A DNA stretch of 64,000 bases. Origin: Methanoculleus thermophilus. GTDB lineage: Archaea > Halobacteriota > Methanomicrobia > Methanomicrobiales > Methanoculleaceae. Shown here in pieces: positions 41,629-50,535 of this stretch. Below the pieces are notes generated by a model that was given only the letters and a program-made list of their open reading frames with translations, ran no database searches and had not been told where the DNA came from. The stretch lies in contig NZ_BCNX01000012.1 in the NCBI RefSeq assembly GCF_001571405.1, forward strand, positions 29,201 through 93,200, given 5' to 3'. The position numbers were made by a program, and so were the translations under genes. How positions within the stretch are numbered: the first letter of the stretch is position 1; each line of letters begins with the position of its first letter.

Positions 41629-42234
41629 ATGACCGCGCTCGAAGAGTTGATCACGAAGGCAAAGGCACTCCAGGTAGAGGGGCAGACACCCGGCCAGATC
41701 TCCGACCAGCTGGGCCTCTCAATGGAGACGGTCACCTGGCTGCTCACTCAACAGAAGGGCATGGAAGCACCAAAAGACGTTCATATCGACTGGACGGCAG
41801 TGGGAAGTCATGGAGCGCTCCTCTCCGATATGGCGATGATGATGCTCAAGCGCTTCCTCTATATGTCAGAAGAGGGATGTGCTGCAAGTGAGATCGATGC
41901 AGTCGTCGGGATTGCGTCGTCGGGCGTCCCGCTCGCCACCCTCATCGCCGCAGAGGAGGGGCTGAAACTCGCGGTTTACCTCCCGGCAAAGCATAGCGGA
42001 AGCGAGACACCTACCGGTTCCCTCTCGGGCACCTTCTCCACGATCACCGGACAACGTTGCATCATCATCGACGATGTCGTCACAACCGGGACGACGCTCT
42101 CCGAGGCCATTCAGTTCATCCGGCGGCACGGGGCGACACCGGTGGCGGTCTGGTCACTCTTCGACAAGCGGGGTGTTCGGGAGGTTGACGGAGTTCCGGT
42201 CCACTCACTCTTTGTGGTATCACGGCTCGGATAA
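41629..42234 (+). CDS. gfcR: GfcR-like PRTase-domain transcriptional regulator
   Basis: 201 residues. The N-terminal ~45 residues form a helix-turn-helix (LEELITKAKALQVEG, QISDQLGLSMETVTWLLTQ), and the rest is a type I phosphoribosyltransferase with the PRPP loop CIIIDDVVTTGTTLSEA near residue 142. In haloarchaea GfcR controls glycolytic genes. Members were earlier called orotate phosphoribosyltransferase-like, but PyrE activity is unlikely. It sits downstream of prs-rtcA-nob1, and prs makes its probable ligand. Confidence 0.87.
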   Translation: MTALEELITKAKALQVEGQTPGQISDQLGLSMETVTWLLTQQKGMEAPKDVHIDWTAVGSHGALLSDMAMMMLKRFLYMSEEGCAASEIDAVVGIASSGVPLATLIAAEEGLKLAVYLPAKHSGSETPTGSLSGTFSTITGQRCIIIDDVVTTGTTLSEAIQFIRRHGATPVAVWSLFDKRGVREVDGVPVHSLFVVSRLG

Positions 42235-42287
42235 GAGCCCAATATTTTTACAATATGCTCGGAATCAGCCTCCTGAAGGGTATCGGA

Positions 42288-42300
42288 CCGCATAATGCGG
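42288..42300. repeat. Short palindrome CCGCATAATGCGG
   Basis: A perfect 6-bp inverted repeat around one base, ~55 bp after gfcR. It could be a terminator stem or an operator upstream of the thermosome gene. Confidence 0.4.
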
Positions 42301-42394
42301 CCTTAAAGAACACCGGGCGCGTAGAGCCTACTGATGGGCGAACAAACCCTTGCGGTCGACCTGAACGCCTCGAAACACCGGCCACCATCGATTA

Positions 42395-42404
42395 CTATAT
42401 ATAG
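42395..42404 (+). promoter_or_regulatory. TATA box of the thermosome gene
   Basis: CTATATATAG, 41 bases upstream of the ATG, followed by a strong ribosome-binding site AAAGGAGGATT at 42429-42439. Both fit a highly expressed gene. Confidence 0.65.
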
Positions 42405-42444
42405 AACCTCTGATCAAACCTAACGAACAAAGGAGGATTACACA

Positions 42445-44043
42445 ATGCTTGCTGGACAGCCCATCGTTATTTTAAGGGAGAATGTTGAGCGCACGCGCGG
42501 ATTTGAGGCGCAGCGCTCGAATATCATGGCTGCAAAGGCCATTGCGGCCGCCGTTCGGACCACACTTGGTCCCCGGGGAATGGACAAGATGCTGGTCAGC
42601 TCCACCGGGGATGTGGTGATCACGAACGACGGAGCAACCATCCTACATGAGATGTCCGTGCAGCACCCCGGCGGCAAACTCGTCGTCGAGGTTGCTGAGA
42701 CCCAGGACGACGAGGTTGGCGACGGCACCACGACGGCGACCGTCCTCATCGGATCGCTGATGGAAGAGGCGGAGACTCTGCTCGCTCAGGAGGTTCACCC
42801 CACAATTATCGCGCACGGCTACCAGCTCGGCATGGAGAAGGCTCTCTCAATCCTCGACGAACTGGCCCTCACGATCGGGATCGACGACCGCGAGAACCTC
42901 AAAAAGATTGCCGGCACTGCCATGACAGGCAAATCCATCGAGGGTGTCAAGGACAAGATCTCCGATATTATAGTCGATGCAGTACGGCAGGTCGCGACCG
43001 AGATTGCTCCGGGCACCTACGCCGTGGACGAGGACGACATCAAGATCAAGAAGCAGGTAGGCGACTCTATGGAGGACGCCGAACTGATCCGGGGTGTCGT
43101 CATCGACAAGAAGCGTGTCTTTGAACAGATGCCGGAGAAGATCACGGGTGCAAAGGTCGCCCTGCTCTCCCAGCCGCTCGAGGTCACGAAGACCCAGGTG
43201 AAGTCGAAGATCAAGATCACCACCTCCGACCAGATGAAGGCGTTCAATGAGCAGGAGCGCGAGTCTCTCAAGAAACTCGCCGAGCAGATCGTTGCTTCCG
43301 GCGCAAACGTTGTCCTCTGCCAGAAGGGGATCGCCGACCCAGTGCAGTACTACCTCGCGAAACACGGCGTCTACGCCCTTGAAGACGTCAAAGAAGAGGA
43401 CATGAAGTTCGCCGCGAAAGCGCTCTGCGGTACAATCGTCAATAAGCCCGAAGAGCTCAACGAGGTAACCCTCGGCAAAGCCGAAGCAGCCGAAGAGATC
43501 CCCGATACCGACCTGACGGTCATTTCCGGCTGTGAGAATCCAAAGGCCGTCACGATCCTCCTGCGGGGCTCCTCCCAGCTTCTGGTGGACGAACTTGAGC
43601 GGGCGGTCTACGATGCAACCCGGGTTGTCCAGGATGCCATCGAGGACGGGAAGTTCATCGTCGGTGGCGGCTCCCCGGAGATCGAGCTCCAGATACGCCT
43701 CCGCGACTACGCTACAACCGTCGGTGGGCGTGTCCAGCTCGCCATCGAGGCGTTTGCAAACGCATTCGAGGCCATCCCGAGGACGCTCGCAGAGAACTCC
43801 GGGTTCGATACGATCGACAAGGTTGTCGCTTTAAGAAAGGCCCACGCCGACGGTGCGAAGTACGCCGGGCTTGATGTCTATACCGGCGAGATCGTGGATA
43901 TGCGTGAGGCCGGGGTCATCGAGCCGCAGCGCGTGAAGACTCAGGCCATCAAGAGCGCAACCGAGACGGCGATGCTCCTTATCCGTGTCGACGACATGAT
44001 GATCACCCAGTCCGAAAAGAAGGGCGCAGCGGGAGCAAAGTAA
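42445..44043 (+). CDS. thsA: Thermosome subunit (group II chaperonin)
   Basis: A 532-residue ATP-dependent protein-folding chaperonin that forms double rings. Family motifs are visible: [14 protein letters not shown] (near residue 35), [12 protein letters not shown] (near 92), and [15 protein letters not shown] [13 protein letters not shown] near residue 405. The C-terminus is the short EKKGAAGAK, without the GGM repeats seen in some subunits. It appears as a single gene with its own promoter. Confidence 0.97.
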   Translation: MLAGQPIVILRENVERTRGFEAQRSNIMAAKAIAAAVRTTLGPRGMDKMLVSSTGDVVITNDGATILHEMSVQHPGGKLVVEVAETQDDEVGDGTTTATVLIGSLMEEAETLLAQEVHPTIIAHGYQLGMEKALSILDELALTIGIDDRENLKKIAGTAMTGKSIEGVKDKISDIIVDAVRQVATEIAPGTYAVDEDDIKIKKQVGDSMEDAELIRGVVIDKKRVFEQMPEKITGAKVALLSQPLEVTKTQVKSKIKITTSDQMKAFNEQERESLKKLAEQIVASGANVVLCQKGIADPVQYYLAKHGVYALEDVKEEDMKFAAKALCGTIVNKPEELNEVTLGKAEAAEEIPDTDLTVISGCENPKAVTILLRGSSQLLVDELERAVYDATRVVQDAIEDGKFIVGGGSPEIELQIRLRDYATTVGGRVQLAIEAFANAFEAIPRTLAENSGFDTIDKVVALRKAHADGAKYAGLDVYTGEIVDMREAGVIEPQRVKTQAIKSATETAMLLIRVDDMMITQSEKKGAAGAK

Positions 44044-44293
44044 GTCATCCACGCGAGGAGGTGACGAATATCTCGACTTCACCTCCTCAATCCCTTTACC
44101 TGTGGAAGGCATTGTCTGCTAGAATATCAGCGCTGTATCCGGATTAAGCCCGAAGGAGAGGAGGGCAGTCACATATGTATTGGGCAGCCCTGGTAGACCA
44201 GCACTGTACACCGTCCCGGATAAAGGTGAATCAGCAGAGCATGCCTCGATACCATTATAGCCGCAGAAGGTAAATACTATAGGCCGGTTTTGT

Positions 44294-44378
44294 GCCGAGG
44301 TAGTCTAGTCCGGGAAGGCGGTGGCCTCGAAAGCCACTGGTGTTCGTCACCTCGGGAGTTCAAATCTCCCCCTCGGCG
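44294..44378 (+). tRNA. tRNA-Ser (anticodon CGA)
   Basis: An 85-nt tRNA with the long variable arm of serine tRNAs. The acceptor GCCGAGG pairs with CCTCGGC; the anticodon stem GTGGC/GCCAC encloses CTCGAAA (anticodon CGA). T loop GTTCAAATC; no CCA encoded. A TATA-like TAAATACTAT lies about 15-23 bases upstream. Confidence 0.94.
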
Positions 44379-44546
44379 TTTTGGTCCAGATATCCGAATC
44401 GAAGCCCTTGGAACTTCTGCAGGCCTTCTGGTGTAGCCCGGGTTGCAGATCGCCAGAGACCGATCTTAGCCATTGAAGCCATTTTTCAAAAAATAGTTGC
44501 CCGAAAATTCAGAACCGTTGCAGTCCCGGAATCTCCAAAAGTGATA

Positions 44547-44556
44547 TCTATATATA
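44547..44556 (+). promoter_or_regulatory. TATA box of the sensor gene
   Basis: CTATATATAG, about 70-80 bases upstream of the proposed start of the PAS/GAF protein. Confidence 0.45.
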
Positions 44557-44624
44557 GCATAGTACCAGAGGCTTACAGTGCCCGTTGCCCTGGGCTTCCA
44601 CACACCAGCCTGTGGTGGTTTCCA

Positions 44625-46361
44625 GTGTACCCCTGCTTTGATGAACTGGATGATGCTATCGTAATCTTTAACCAGGACAACACCGTCGCACAGTTGAACC
44701 TATCGTTTCAGAACCTCTTCGGCATCAGGAGCGAAGCAGTCCGCAACATAAAGGCCGATACACTCGTTACCCGCCACCTTACGCAATTCTTCAAGGATGA
44801 TGAATCCGCCCGCAGGGTGCTCGACGCTATCGAGCGCAGGGAGGAGGTGCTGTGTGAGATCATTCAGATGCGGACTGCACGCGGGGACCTGCGCTGGTTC
44901 TCCAACTCACTCCGGGTTATGACCGGCGAGCCGTATGCCGGAATGATGCTCGCCCGTTTCCGGGACATCACCCTCGAGCGCGAGGAGATGATGCGGAGCG
45001 CGGCAGGCATGCAGACTCCGGTCAGGATCGGGCCGGCTTATACCGCGATCGGGGATCTGGTGCCGTACGGCATCTGGATATGTGAGCCTGACGGGACTGC
45101 GCTCTACATCTCCCCCTCATTCCTCAACCTGGTGGGGAAGACTATCGAGGAATGCCGGCAATCCGGGTGGGTGGAGAGCATACCACTTGAGGATGCGGCA
45201 GCGGCACGCGCCGCCTGGAAGCACTGCCTGGATACCGGAACACTCTGGGACCGCGAACTCAGGATCCGAGACCCAGAGGGCGGTCTTCACACCATTCTCT
45301 CCCGCGGGGCCCCTATCCAGAACGAGAGCGGGGAGATCCTCCTCTGGGCCGGGATCAACCTCGACAACACCGCAAGAAAATACGCCGAAGACCTCTCCGC
45401 CGTCCGGGTTGCACAGCAGGCGGCGATCGCGGAACTCGGCCAGATCGCCCTTGCAGACGCAGGACCCTGCGAACTGATGAATGCCGTGGTTCGGATGGTT
45501 GCAGGGCACCTAGGGGTCGAGTACGCGAATGTGCTGCGATATCTTCCCGACGAGGAGGCGTTCGTGCTCGAGGCAACGGTAGGATTCGAGGTATGCGACG
45601 TCGGTACGAGGAGAGTTGAAGGGGGCACCTCTTCTCAGGCCGGCTACACGCTTCTCTCCCGCGAGCCGGTGATCGTTGAGGATCTCAGGACCGAGACGCG
45701 TTTTTCCGGCTCGGCGCTCCTCCAGAACGAAGGTATCAGGAGCGGAATCAGCGTTATCATCCTGGGTGACAGAGGGCCATACGGGGTGCTCGGGGCTCAC
45801 ACGCGGATGCAGCGGAGATTCACCCGGGATGATATCAACTTCGTCCAGGCGGCAGCAAATATTCTGGCACAGAGGCTCAAACGGAGAGCGGCCGAAGAAG
45901 CGCTCAAAATGAGTGAGCAGAAGTTCCGCATGATTGCGGAGCGTAGCTCCGATTTAATCTACACCTGCTACCATGATGGCGGGATCACGTATATGTCCCC
46001 GTCCGTAAAGCGCATTCTCGGCTACCCTCCCGAAGAGTTCATCGGCCGCAGGTGCCGTGATTATGTCAACCCCTTATCGTTGCATGCCTGGGAAGAAGGG
46101 AGGAAGAGAGTCGCCCGGGGCGAGCAGGTCGAGGGGCTCGAGGTCGAGTTCCGCCGCAAAGACGGGACAGCAGCGTTTATTGAACTGAACATCTCTCCAA
46201 TCCTGGAGCAGGGGAGAGTGGTCGGCGTCCAGGCGGTGGGTAGAGATATCACCGAGCGCAGGCAGTACGAGCAACTCAGACAGCAGGCGTTCCTGCAGAT
46301 CGAGCGGAACATCGAGCAGTTCGCCGTCCTCGGCATCATATTCGCCAGCCCCTCCAGGTGA
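44625..46361 (+). CDS. PAS-PAS-GAF-PAS sensor protein, frameshifted near the C-terminus
   Basis: About 578 residues from the GTG at 44625. Order: PAS (from FDELDDAIVIFNQDN at ~5), PAS/PAC (from DLVPYGIWICEPDG at ~143), GAF (about 270-420, ELMNAVVRMVAGHLGVEYAN), PAS (from RMIAERSSDLIYTCY at ~434). There are no membrane helices, so it is a cytoplasmic sensor. The start is uncertain: no ATG is near, and translation before the TATA box at 44547 is excluded. The frame ends early because of an apparent single-base deletion next to 46334; the rest continues in another frame. Confidence 0.8.
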   Translation: MYPCFDELDDAIVIFNQDNTVAQLNLSFQNLFGIRSEAVRNIKADTLVTRHLTQFFKDDESARRVLDAIERREEVLCEIIQMRTARGDLRWFSNSLRVMTGEPYAGMMLARFRDITLEREEMMRSAAGMQTPVRIGPAYTAIGDLVPYGIWICEPDGTALYISPSFLNLVGKTIEECRQSGWVESIPLEDAAAARAAWKHCLDTGTLWDRELRIRDPEGGLHTILSRGAPIQNESGEILLWAGINLDNTARKYAEDLSAVRVAQQAAIAELGQIALADAGPCELMNAVVRMVAGHLGVEYANVLRYLPDEEAFVLEATVGFEVCDVGTRRVEGGTSSQAGYTLLSREPVIVEDLRTETRFSGSALLQNEGIRSGISVIILGDRGPYGVLGAHTRMQRRFTRDDINFVQAAANILAQRLKRRAAEEALKMSEQKFRMIAERSSDLIYTCYHDGGITYMSPSVKRILGYPPEEFIGRRCRDYVNPLSLHAWEEGRKRVARGEQVEGLEVEFRRKDGTAAFIELNISPILEQGRVVGVQAVGRDITERRQYEQLRQQAFLQIERNIEQFAVLGIIFASPSR

Positions 46362-46516
46362 TTCTCGGGAGAGCTGAACTTCTGGGCGATGAGGAGGCTG
46401 CGAGAGTCATCCGTGAACAGGTCAAACGGATCAACGAGTACATCACGCAGCTGGACCGGGGATGGGTGGAGTCCCGGAAGGTCCGCAAGTTCCTCCGGCG
46501 GCACGATAAGGATTGA
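46337..46516 (+). pseudogene. Out-of-frame H-box tail of the sensor protein
   Basis: In the frame one base over, the sequence reads HIRQPLQVILGRAELL and then a second helix ending RKFLRRHDKD, TGA at 46514. This is the two-helix HisKA-like phospho-acceptor segment (H box with HIRxPLQ) that would directly follow the VLG at the end of the upstream frame. No HATPase domain follows, so even the repaired protein of ~638 residues would lack its own kinase domain. Confidence 0.8.
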
Positions 46517-46690
46517 GACTTAATCTTTGACCAGAGCAGGGACCTGCCTCTTTTGGTATAAGAGAGGTCTGATTGGGGAAGTGGAGTATTCTGGCATACA
46601 TGAGCCAGGCGACTCACGGGGACAGGGTACCGTCCCGACCACGCCCGTCTGCGCCCCACGGGAATGGGTGGCCCTACCCCGGGGAGATCC

Positions 46691-46699
46691 TGTATATAG
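46691..46699 (+). promoter_or_regulatory. TATA box of thiM-thiE
   Basis: TGTATATAG, about 65 bases upstream of the preferred thiM ATG. I see no TPP-riboswitch core in the short leader. Confidence 0.45.
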
Positions 46700-46763
46700 A
46701 TGAGACTTGCGGATGGCCGACAACTGGTTTTATGCGATAGTCACAGAAACAACTAGTACGAGT

Positions 46764-47609
46764 ATGAGTATGCCGGGTTACACGACAGAAGACTCATCGA
46801 TACGCCTCATGAGCGGTACAATCCCCGCTGGCCTGCTCGCCGCCGTGCGGGAAAAACGGCCGCTCGTCCACCACATCACAAACAGCGTCACGATCAACGA
46901 CTGCGCAAACATCACGATCTGCATCGGGGCCGCTCCGGTTATGGCCGAGGCGCCTGAGGAGGTCGCCGAGATGGTTGCTGCCGCCGGAGCTCTCGTCTTA
47001 AACATCGGAACACTCTCCGCTGAGCAGGTCGAGGCCATGCTGATTGCCGGACGCCGGGCAAACGAACTCGGGATCCCGGTCGTCCTCGACCCTGTCGGTG
47101 CTGGGGCGACCCGGTTCAGGACAGAGACCGCCCGACGGCTCCTCGATGCACTCGATATCGCCGTTCTGAAAGGGAACGCCGGGGAGATCGGGGTCCTCGC
47201 CGGAGCCGGCGGGAGCGTCCGGGGAGTCGATTCCTGCGGGGTCGCGGGGGACCTCGTCGAGGCGGCAGTAGAGTGCGCCCGGACGACCGGGACCGTGGTG
47301 GCGATGACGGGAGAGATTGATGTCGTCACCGATGGCAAACGAGTCTTCCTGGTCAGAAACGGCGATCCGGCAATGGACCGGCTATCCGGAACAGGGTGCA
47401 TGGCGGCATCGGTCACCGGGGCGTTCGCCGCCGTCGCCGACGACTACGCGGTCTCGTCGGCCTCGGCACTCGCGGCGCTTGGCCGTGCCGGGGAGCGGGC
47501 TGCGGCCGGGGCGCGTGGTCCTTACTCGTTCCGGACGGCGTTCTTCGACGAACTTGCCGGTCTCTCGCTCGATGATCTCTCCAGGCACGCACGGATCGAG
47601 GAGCGGTAA
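46764..47609 (+). CDS. thiM: Hydroxyethylthiazole kinase
   Basis: Phosphorylates 4-methyl-5-(2-hydroxyethyl)thiazole in thiamine salvage. About 281 aa from ATG 46764. Conserved segments are PLVHHITNSVTINDCAN, VLDPVGAGATRFRT, VLKGNAGEIGVLAG and the C-terminal DRLSGTGCMAASVTGAF with the catalytic Cys. Upstream in-frame ATGs at 46707 and 46713 are too near the TATA box; ATG 46770 or 46809 are also possible. Its TAA overlaps the thiE start. Confidence 0.94.
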   Translation: MSMPGYTTEDSSIRLMSGTIPAGLLAAVREKRPLVHHITNSVTINDCANITICIGAAPVMAEAPEEVAEMVAAAGALVLNIGTLSAEQVEAMLIAGRRANELGIPVVLDPVGAGATRFRTETARRLLDALDIAVLKGNAGEIGVLAGAGGSVRGVDSCGVAGDLVEAAVECARTTGTVVAMTGEIDVVTDGKRVFLVRNGDPAMDRLSGTGCMAASVTGAFAAVADDYAVSSASALAALGRAGERAAAGARGPYSFRTAFFDELAGLSLDDLSRHARIEER

Positions 47610-48244
47610 TGGTATACGACCTCTACGTGATCACCGACGAGAAGATAGGAAACGGGCGCTCCCACACAGAACTTGCCCGACAAGCGGTCGCCGGCGGCGC
47701 GGATGTGATCCAGTTACGCGATAAAAATCTCTCCGGCCGTGACCTCCTCGACACAGCCGTTGCGATCCGCGATATCACCCAAGATACGGGAGCGCTCTTT
47801 ATCGTGAACGACCGCCTGGACGTGGCTCTCGCCGCCGGCGCGGACGGGGTCCACCTCGGGGAGAGCGATCTCCCAATCAGGTATGCTCGGCGGCTTGCCC
47901 CGCCGGGATTCATCATCGGTGCCTCGGTCAGCTCCGTCGCGACAGCAGTCCGGGCATGGGAAGAGGGGGCAGACTACGTGGCGCTCAGTCCAACGTTTGC
48001 GACCGGATCGAAGGACGACGCCGGACCGGGGCACGGACTTTCGACACTTGCGGCGGTCCGGGCCGCGGTTCCCCTCCCCCTCATTGCGATCGGCGGGATC
48101 AACGCCGGAAACGTCGCCGAGGTCATCGCCGCGGGGGCGGACGGGGTTGCGGTGATATCGGCGGTCGTCGGAGAGGACGACGTCACCGCCGCCGCACGCG
48201 ACCTCCGTGACCGGATCGCAACGGCGAAGGCAAGGGTGCGGTAG
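47609..48244 (+). CDS. thiE: Thiamine-phosphate synthase
   Basis: Joins HMP-diphosphate with the thiazole phosphate made by ThiM. 211 aa TIM barrel. Typical motifs: DVIQLRDKNLSGRDLL, FIVNDRLDVALAAGADGVHLG, YVALSPTFATGSKDDAG and IAIGGINAGNVAEVIAAGADG. TAATG overlap with thiM shows a coupled salvage operon. The thiazole and pyrimidine synthesis genes are not nearby. Confidence 0.95.
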   Translation: MVYDLYVITDEKIGNGRSHTELARQAVAGGADVIQLRDKNLSGRDLLDTAVAIRDITQDTGALFIVNDRLDVALAAGADGVHLGESDLPIRYARRLAPPGFIIGASVSSVATAVRAWEEGADYVALSPTFATGSKDDAGPGHGLSTLAAVRAAVPLPLIAIGGINAGNVAEVIAAGADGVAVISAVVGEDDVTAAARDLRDRIATAKARVR

Positions 48245-48257
48245 TCTTTCAAGAGCC

Positions 48258-48605
48258 TTAAAGTGCGGGCGTCCGCTGGTGGAAGGCCGCCTTCCACCGG
48301 CCCCGATCCTGGACATAGACGGACGATACGAAGAGCCTCTGCTCCCCAAAGGAGACGGTGTAGACGAGGACGGCGCTCCCCTCCCCGAGAGGCACGACTT
48401 TTGGGTCCGCGATGGCGTACTTCGGGAATTCGTTTGGGTTCTCTGCGAGGTCGCGGAGAAGCCCCTCCCGATCCAGGATGCCCCAGGGGCTGACGACAAG
48501 GGCCTCCGGGGCGAGATAATCGCGGTAAAACGCCACATCCCGGAGATCGGCAGCTTTCCAGGCTTGCTTCTCGAGATCCAGCAGAACAGGTAAGAGATCG
48601 TTCAT
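48258..48605 (-). CDS. NTF2/SnoaL-like small protein
   Basis: A 115-residue protein with the NTF2-like cone fold pattern: N-terminal helix (LLPVLLDLEKQAWKAA), then alternating β strands (YLAPEALVVSPWG, SAVLVYTVSFGEQRLFVSSVYV, RWKAAFHQRTPAL). Families of this type (DUF4440) bind or convert small ligands; the substrate cannot be inferred. It is convergent with thiE, with 13 bp between them. Confidence 0.72.
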   Translation of the reverse strand: MNDLLPVLLDLEKQAWKAADLRDVAFYRDYLAPEALVVSPWGILDREGLLRDLAENPNEFPKYAIADPKVVPLGEGSAVLVYTVSFGEQRLFVSSVYVQDRGRWKAAFHQRTPAL

Positions 48606-48688
48606 AGAGCGTATGCTGACGTACGGGAAGATAATAACTCTTGCCCGGTCACAAACCCTCTTTGTCAGGGCGCGAGAGAATACTACCC

Positions 48689-49171
48689 ATGACCGGTATC
48701 ACATTCACCCCCATCGGCACCGTCCACTCTCCCTTCCGCGACCCCCGCGATATGCCCATCCAGAGCATCGGCGCACGGGGCGTCCGTGGGACGGTCGAAC
48801 TCGACCCCGCCTACGCCCCGGGTTTAAAGGACCTTACAGGGTTTTCCCGGATCATCCTCCTCTACCACTTCCACCGCACGGAAGGCTACGCGCTCGAGGT
48901 GGTCCCGTTCCTCGACAAGGTCCCGCACGGTGTCTTTGCAACCCGGGCACCCCGCCGGCCGAACGCGATTGGGCTTTCGATCCTCAAACTCGTCGCCGTC
49001 GAGGGTCCGACGCTCACCGTCGAGGACGTGGATATCCTGGACGGCACCCCGGTCCTGGACATCAAGCCCTACGTCCCGGCGTTTGACGCCTTCCCCAATG
49101 AACGGGCCGGATGGCTGGCCAGATCCATGGAAGACGCCCGCACCGTACGCTCGGACGATCGATTCTGCTGA
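48689..49171 (+). CDS. trmO: TsaA-like tRNA m6t6A37 methyltransferase
   Basis: A 160-residue protein of the UPF0066/TrmO family, which methylates N6 of t6A37 in tRNA with SAM through a β-barrel fold. Signature segments: FTPIGTVHSPF, VELDPAYAPGLKDLTGFSRI and the conserved PHGVFATRAPRRPNAIGLS. It lacks the extra C-terminal domain of the longer bacterial proteins. The start is ATG 48689; an upstream frame extension has no family similarity. Confidence 0.88.
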   Translation: MTGITFTPIGTVHSPFRDPRDMPIQSIGARGVRGTVELDPAYAPGLKDLTGFSRIILLYHFHRTEGYALEVVPFLDKVPHGVFATRAPRRPNAIGLSILKLVAVEGPTLTVEDVDILDGTPVLDIKPYVPAFDAFPNERAGWLARSMEDARTVRSDDRFC

Positions 49172-49220
49172 CCGGAAGAGCCAGAGCATTTATCCGGGTT
49201 CCAGGCACAGGGGCAGACCG

Positions 49221-49745
49221 ATGGAAATCAACGAGATCCAGGAAGAGTTTGGCTTCGCCGTCGCGGAGACGGGTCTTGCCACCCGGTTCGGGATACCTGC
49301 CGATGCCCTCATCCCGCTCCTCTTCTCTCTCCGCTACGGCGGAGACTGGAGTTACGCATCCGATACGATAAAATCGCTCTCGGCAGTGACAAAGACGACG
49401 GTCTATGACGATGCGAGCAAGACCGGCTACTCTCTCGAAGAGATCTACCTCTTCATCAATCCGGTCCTCCTGCACCGGGAGGGAACCGTCCACCGGCTCG
49501 AGAAGTGCGGCAACTCTCCTCTCCGGATGCTTGTCGCACGCCCCTACCGGGTGCGCCTCGGCTCAGACCGGGTGATAAAGATGACCGTCCACCCGACCGA
49601 GCGGACAATCCGGACCGAAGACCTTGATACCACAGAGATGGTCTTCTCGGGCTCGACCGCCTACGGGATCGACCACGAGATGGAACACCTTGCCGGACGG
49701 GAGATCCGCGGGGAGGGACTCCGGGTCTTTCGGTGGAATAGTTGA
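49221..49745 (+). CDS. Peptide deformylase-like metalloprotein
   Basis: 174 residues with resemblance to peptide deformylase. The metal-binding HExxH is present as DHEMEHLAGREI near residue 152, and an INPV...EKCGNSP segment near residue 80-96 corresponds to the EGCLS motif. The Gly-rich first motif (GxGLAAxQ) is not visible, and the second is altered. Archaea do not start proteins with formyl-Met, so the substrate must differ or activity is lost. No family name with proven function can be given. Confidence 0.6.
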   Translation: MEINEIQEEFGFAVAETGLATRFGIPADALIPLLFSLRYGGDWSYASDTIKSLSAVTKTTVYDDASKTGYSLEEIYLFINPVLLHREGTVHRLEKCGNSPLRMLVARPYRVRLGSDRVIKMTVHPTERTIRTEDLDTTEMVFSGSTAYGIDHEMEHLAGREIRGEGLRVFRWNS

Positions 49746-49814
49746 GAGCCACTCCTCGCGGCTTTGCGTTCTCAAACGCTGGAATTTTGCCGGGCCGGTC
49801 TGAAAACCAGCCCA

Positions 49815-49976
49815 TTATGCCTTCTTAAACCGGCTCTTCTCTGCACCGCACCGGGAACACGTCCAGGTCTCGGGCAGGTCTCCAAACTCTGTGCGAGGCC
49901 CGATCCCGCGGCCCGGCTCACCGGCCCTGGGATTGTAGACGTAACCGCAGAGTCCGCACCGGTATGATTCCATCAT
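49815..49976 (-). CDS. Rubredoxin (first copy)
   Basis: A 53-residue one-iron electron carrier. The two metal knuckles are YRCGLCGYVYNP and WTCSRCGAEKSRFKK; the linker contains the usual GDLPETW. ATGATG start behind GAGGTGA. A TATA-like GATATATGG lies about 52-60 bases upstream. Possible roles are oxygen or superoxide detoxification, but no rubrerythrin or FprA gene is adjacent. Confidence 0.93.
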   Translation of the reverse strand: MMESYRCGLCGYVYNPRAGEPGRGIGPRTEFGDLPETWTCSRCGAEKSRFKKA

Positions 49977-50291
49977 CTCATCACCTCACCGCCCCGACCG
50001 ACCGCGATCTTACCTGGGGCACGGCCACCCATATATCTCCGGAGGGATAAGTACTCCGGTCAAAAGATCCAGGGATAAAGTCCCCGTAGAAAAACCCGTC
50101 AAGGACGGGCGGCACCGTCTCCTAGACGATTCGGCGTCGGATGCAATGAAACAACAGACGAACTCGCCTCCTGGAAGAGATCACCCGTTAAAGTCAAAGA
50201 GATCTGGAGATGAACCCGAGGCCGTCGGATTCCGGCGAAGGGGATCGATACGCAAACCTGCGCAGATCGCCAAAAAAAGAAGACAGGACCT
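49977..50291. other. 315-bp spacer between two rubredoxin genes
   Basis: Contains a minus-strand TATA-like element (50028-50036) for the first rubredoxin, and a stem CCCGTC-CTT-GACGGG followed by TTTTT on the minus strand (about 50090-50109), a likely terminator of the second rubredoxin transcript. No gene seen. Confidence 0.45.
50090..50109 (-). terminator. Hairpin plus oligo-T between the rubredoxins
   Basis: A 6-bp perfect stem with a 3-nt loop, followed at once by five T on the minus strand, ~180 bases after the second rubredoxin. Confidence 0.5.
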
Positions 50292-50450
50292 TTACAACTT
50301 CTTAAACCGGCTCTTCCCCGCACCGCACCGTGGGCATTTCCAGGTCTCGGGCAGATCTTCAAACGCCGTTCCGGCCTTGATACCGTGGTCGAAATCGCCG
50401 ATTGCAGGATTGTAGATATAGCCGCACAGAGTACATTGATACGAATCCAC
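50292..50450 (-). CDS. Rubredoxin (second copy)
   Basis: A 52-residue paralogue of the neighbouring rubredoxin with knuckles [12 protein letters not shown] and [15 protein letters not shown] and the conserved FEDLPETW. It starts with GTG behind GAGAGGTGA (spacing 7). The near-identical C-termini of the two copies suggest a tandem duplication (inference). Confidence 0.93.
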   Translation of the reverse strand: MDSYQCTLCGYIYNPAIGDFDHGIKAGTAFEDLPETWKCPRCGAGKSRFKKL

Positions 50451-50535
50451 TACTTGTTCACCTCTCTATCCCAACCAATCACGAGGATGATAGGGCACAA
50501 CGAGCATTATACTCAATGCACAATAAGCGCTCCGG

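Noticed and set aside
46517..46763. Possible TPP riboswitch before thiM
   Set aside because: I cannot find the conserved CUGAGA-type core, and the TATA box leaves too short a leader.
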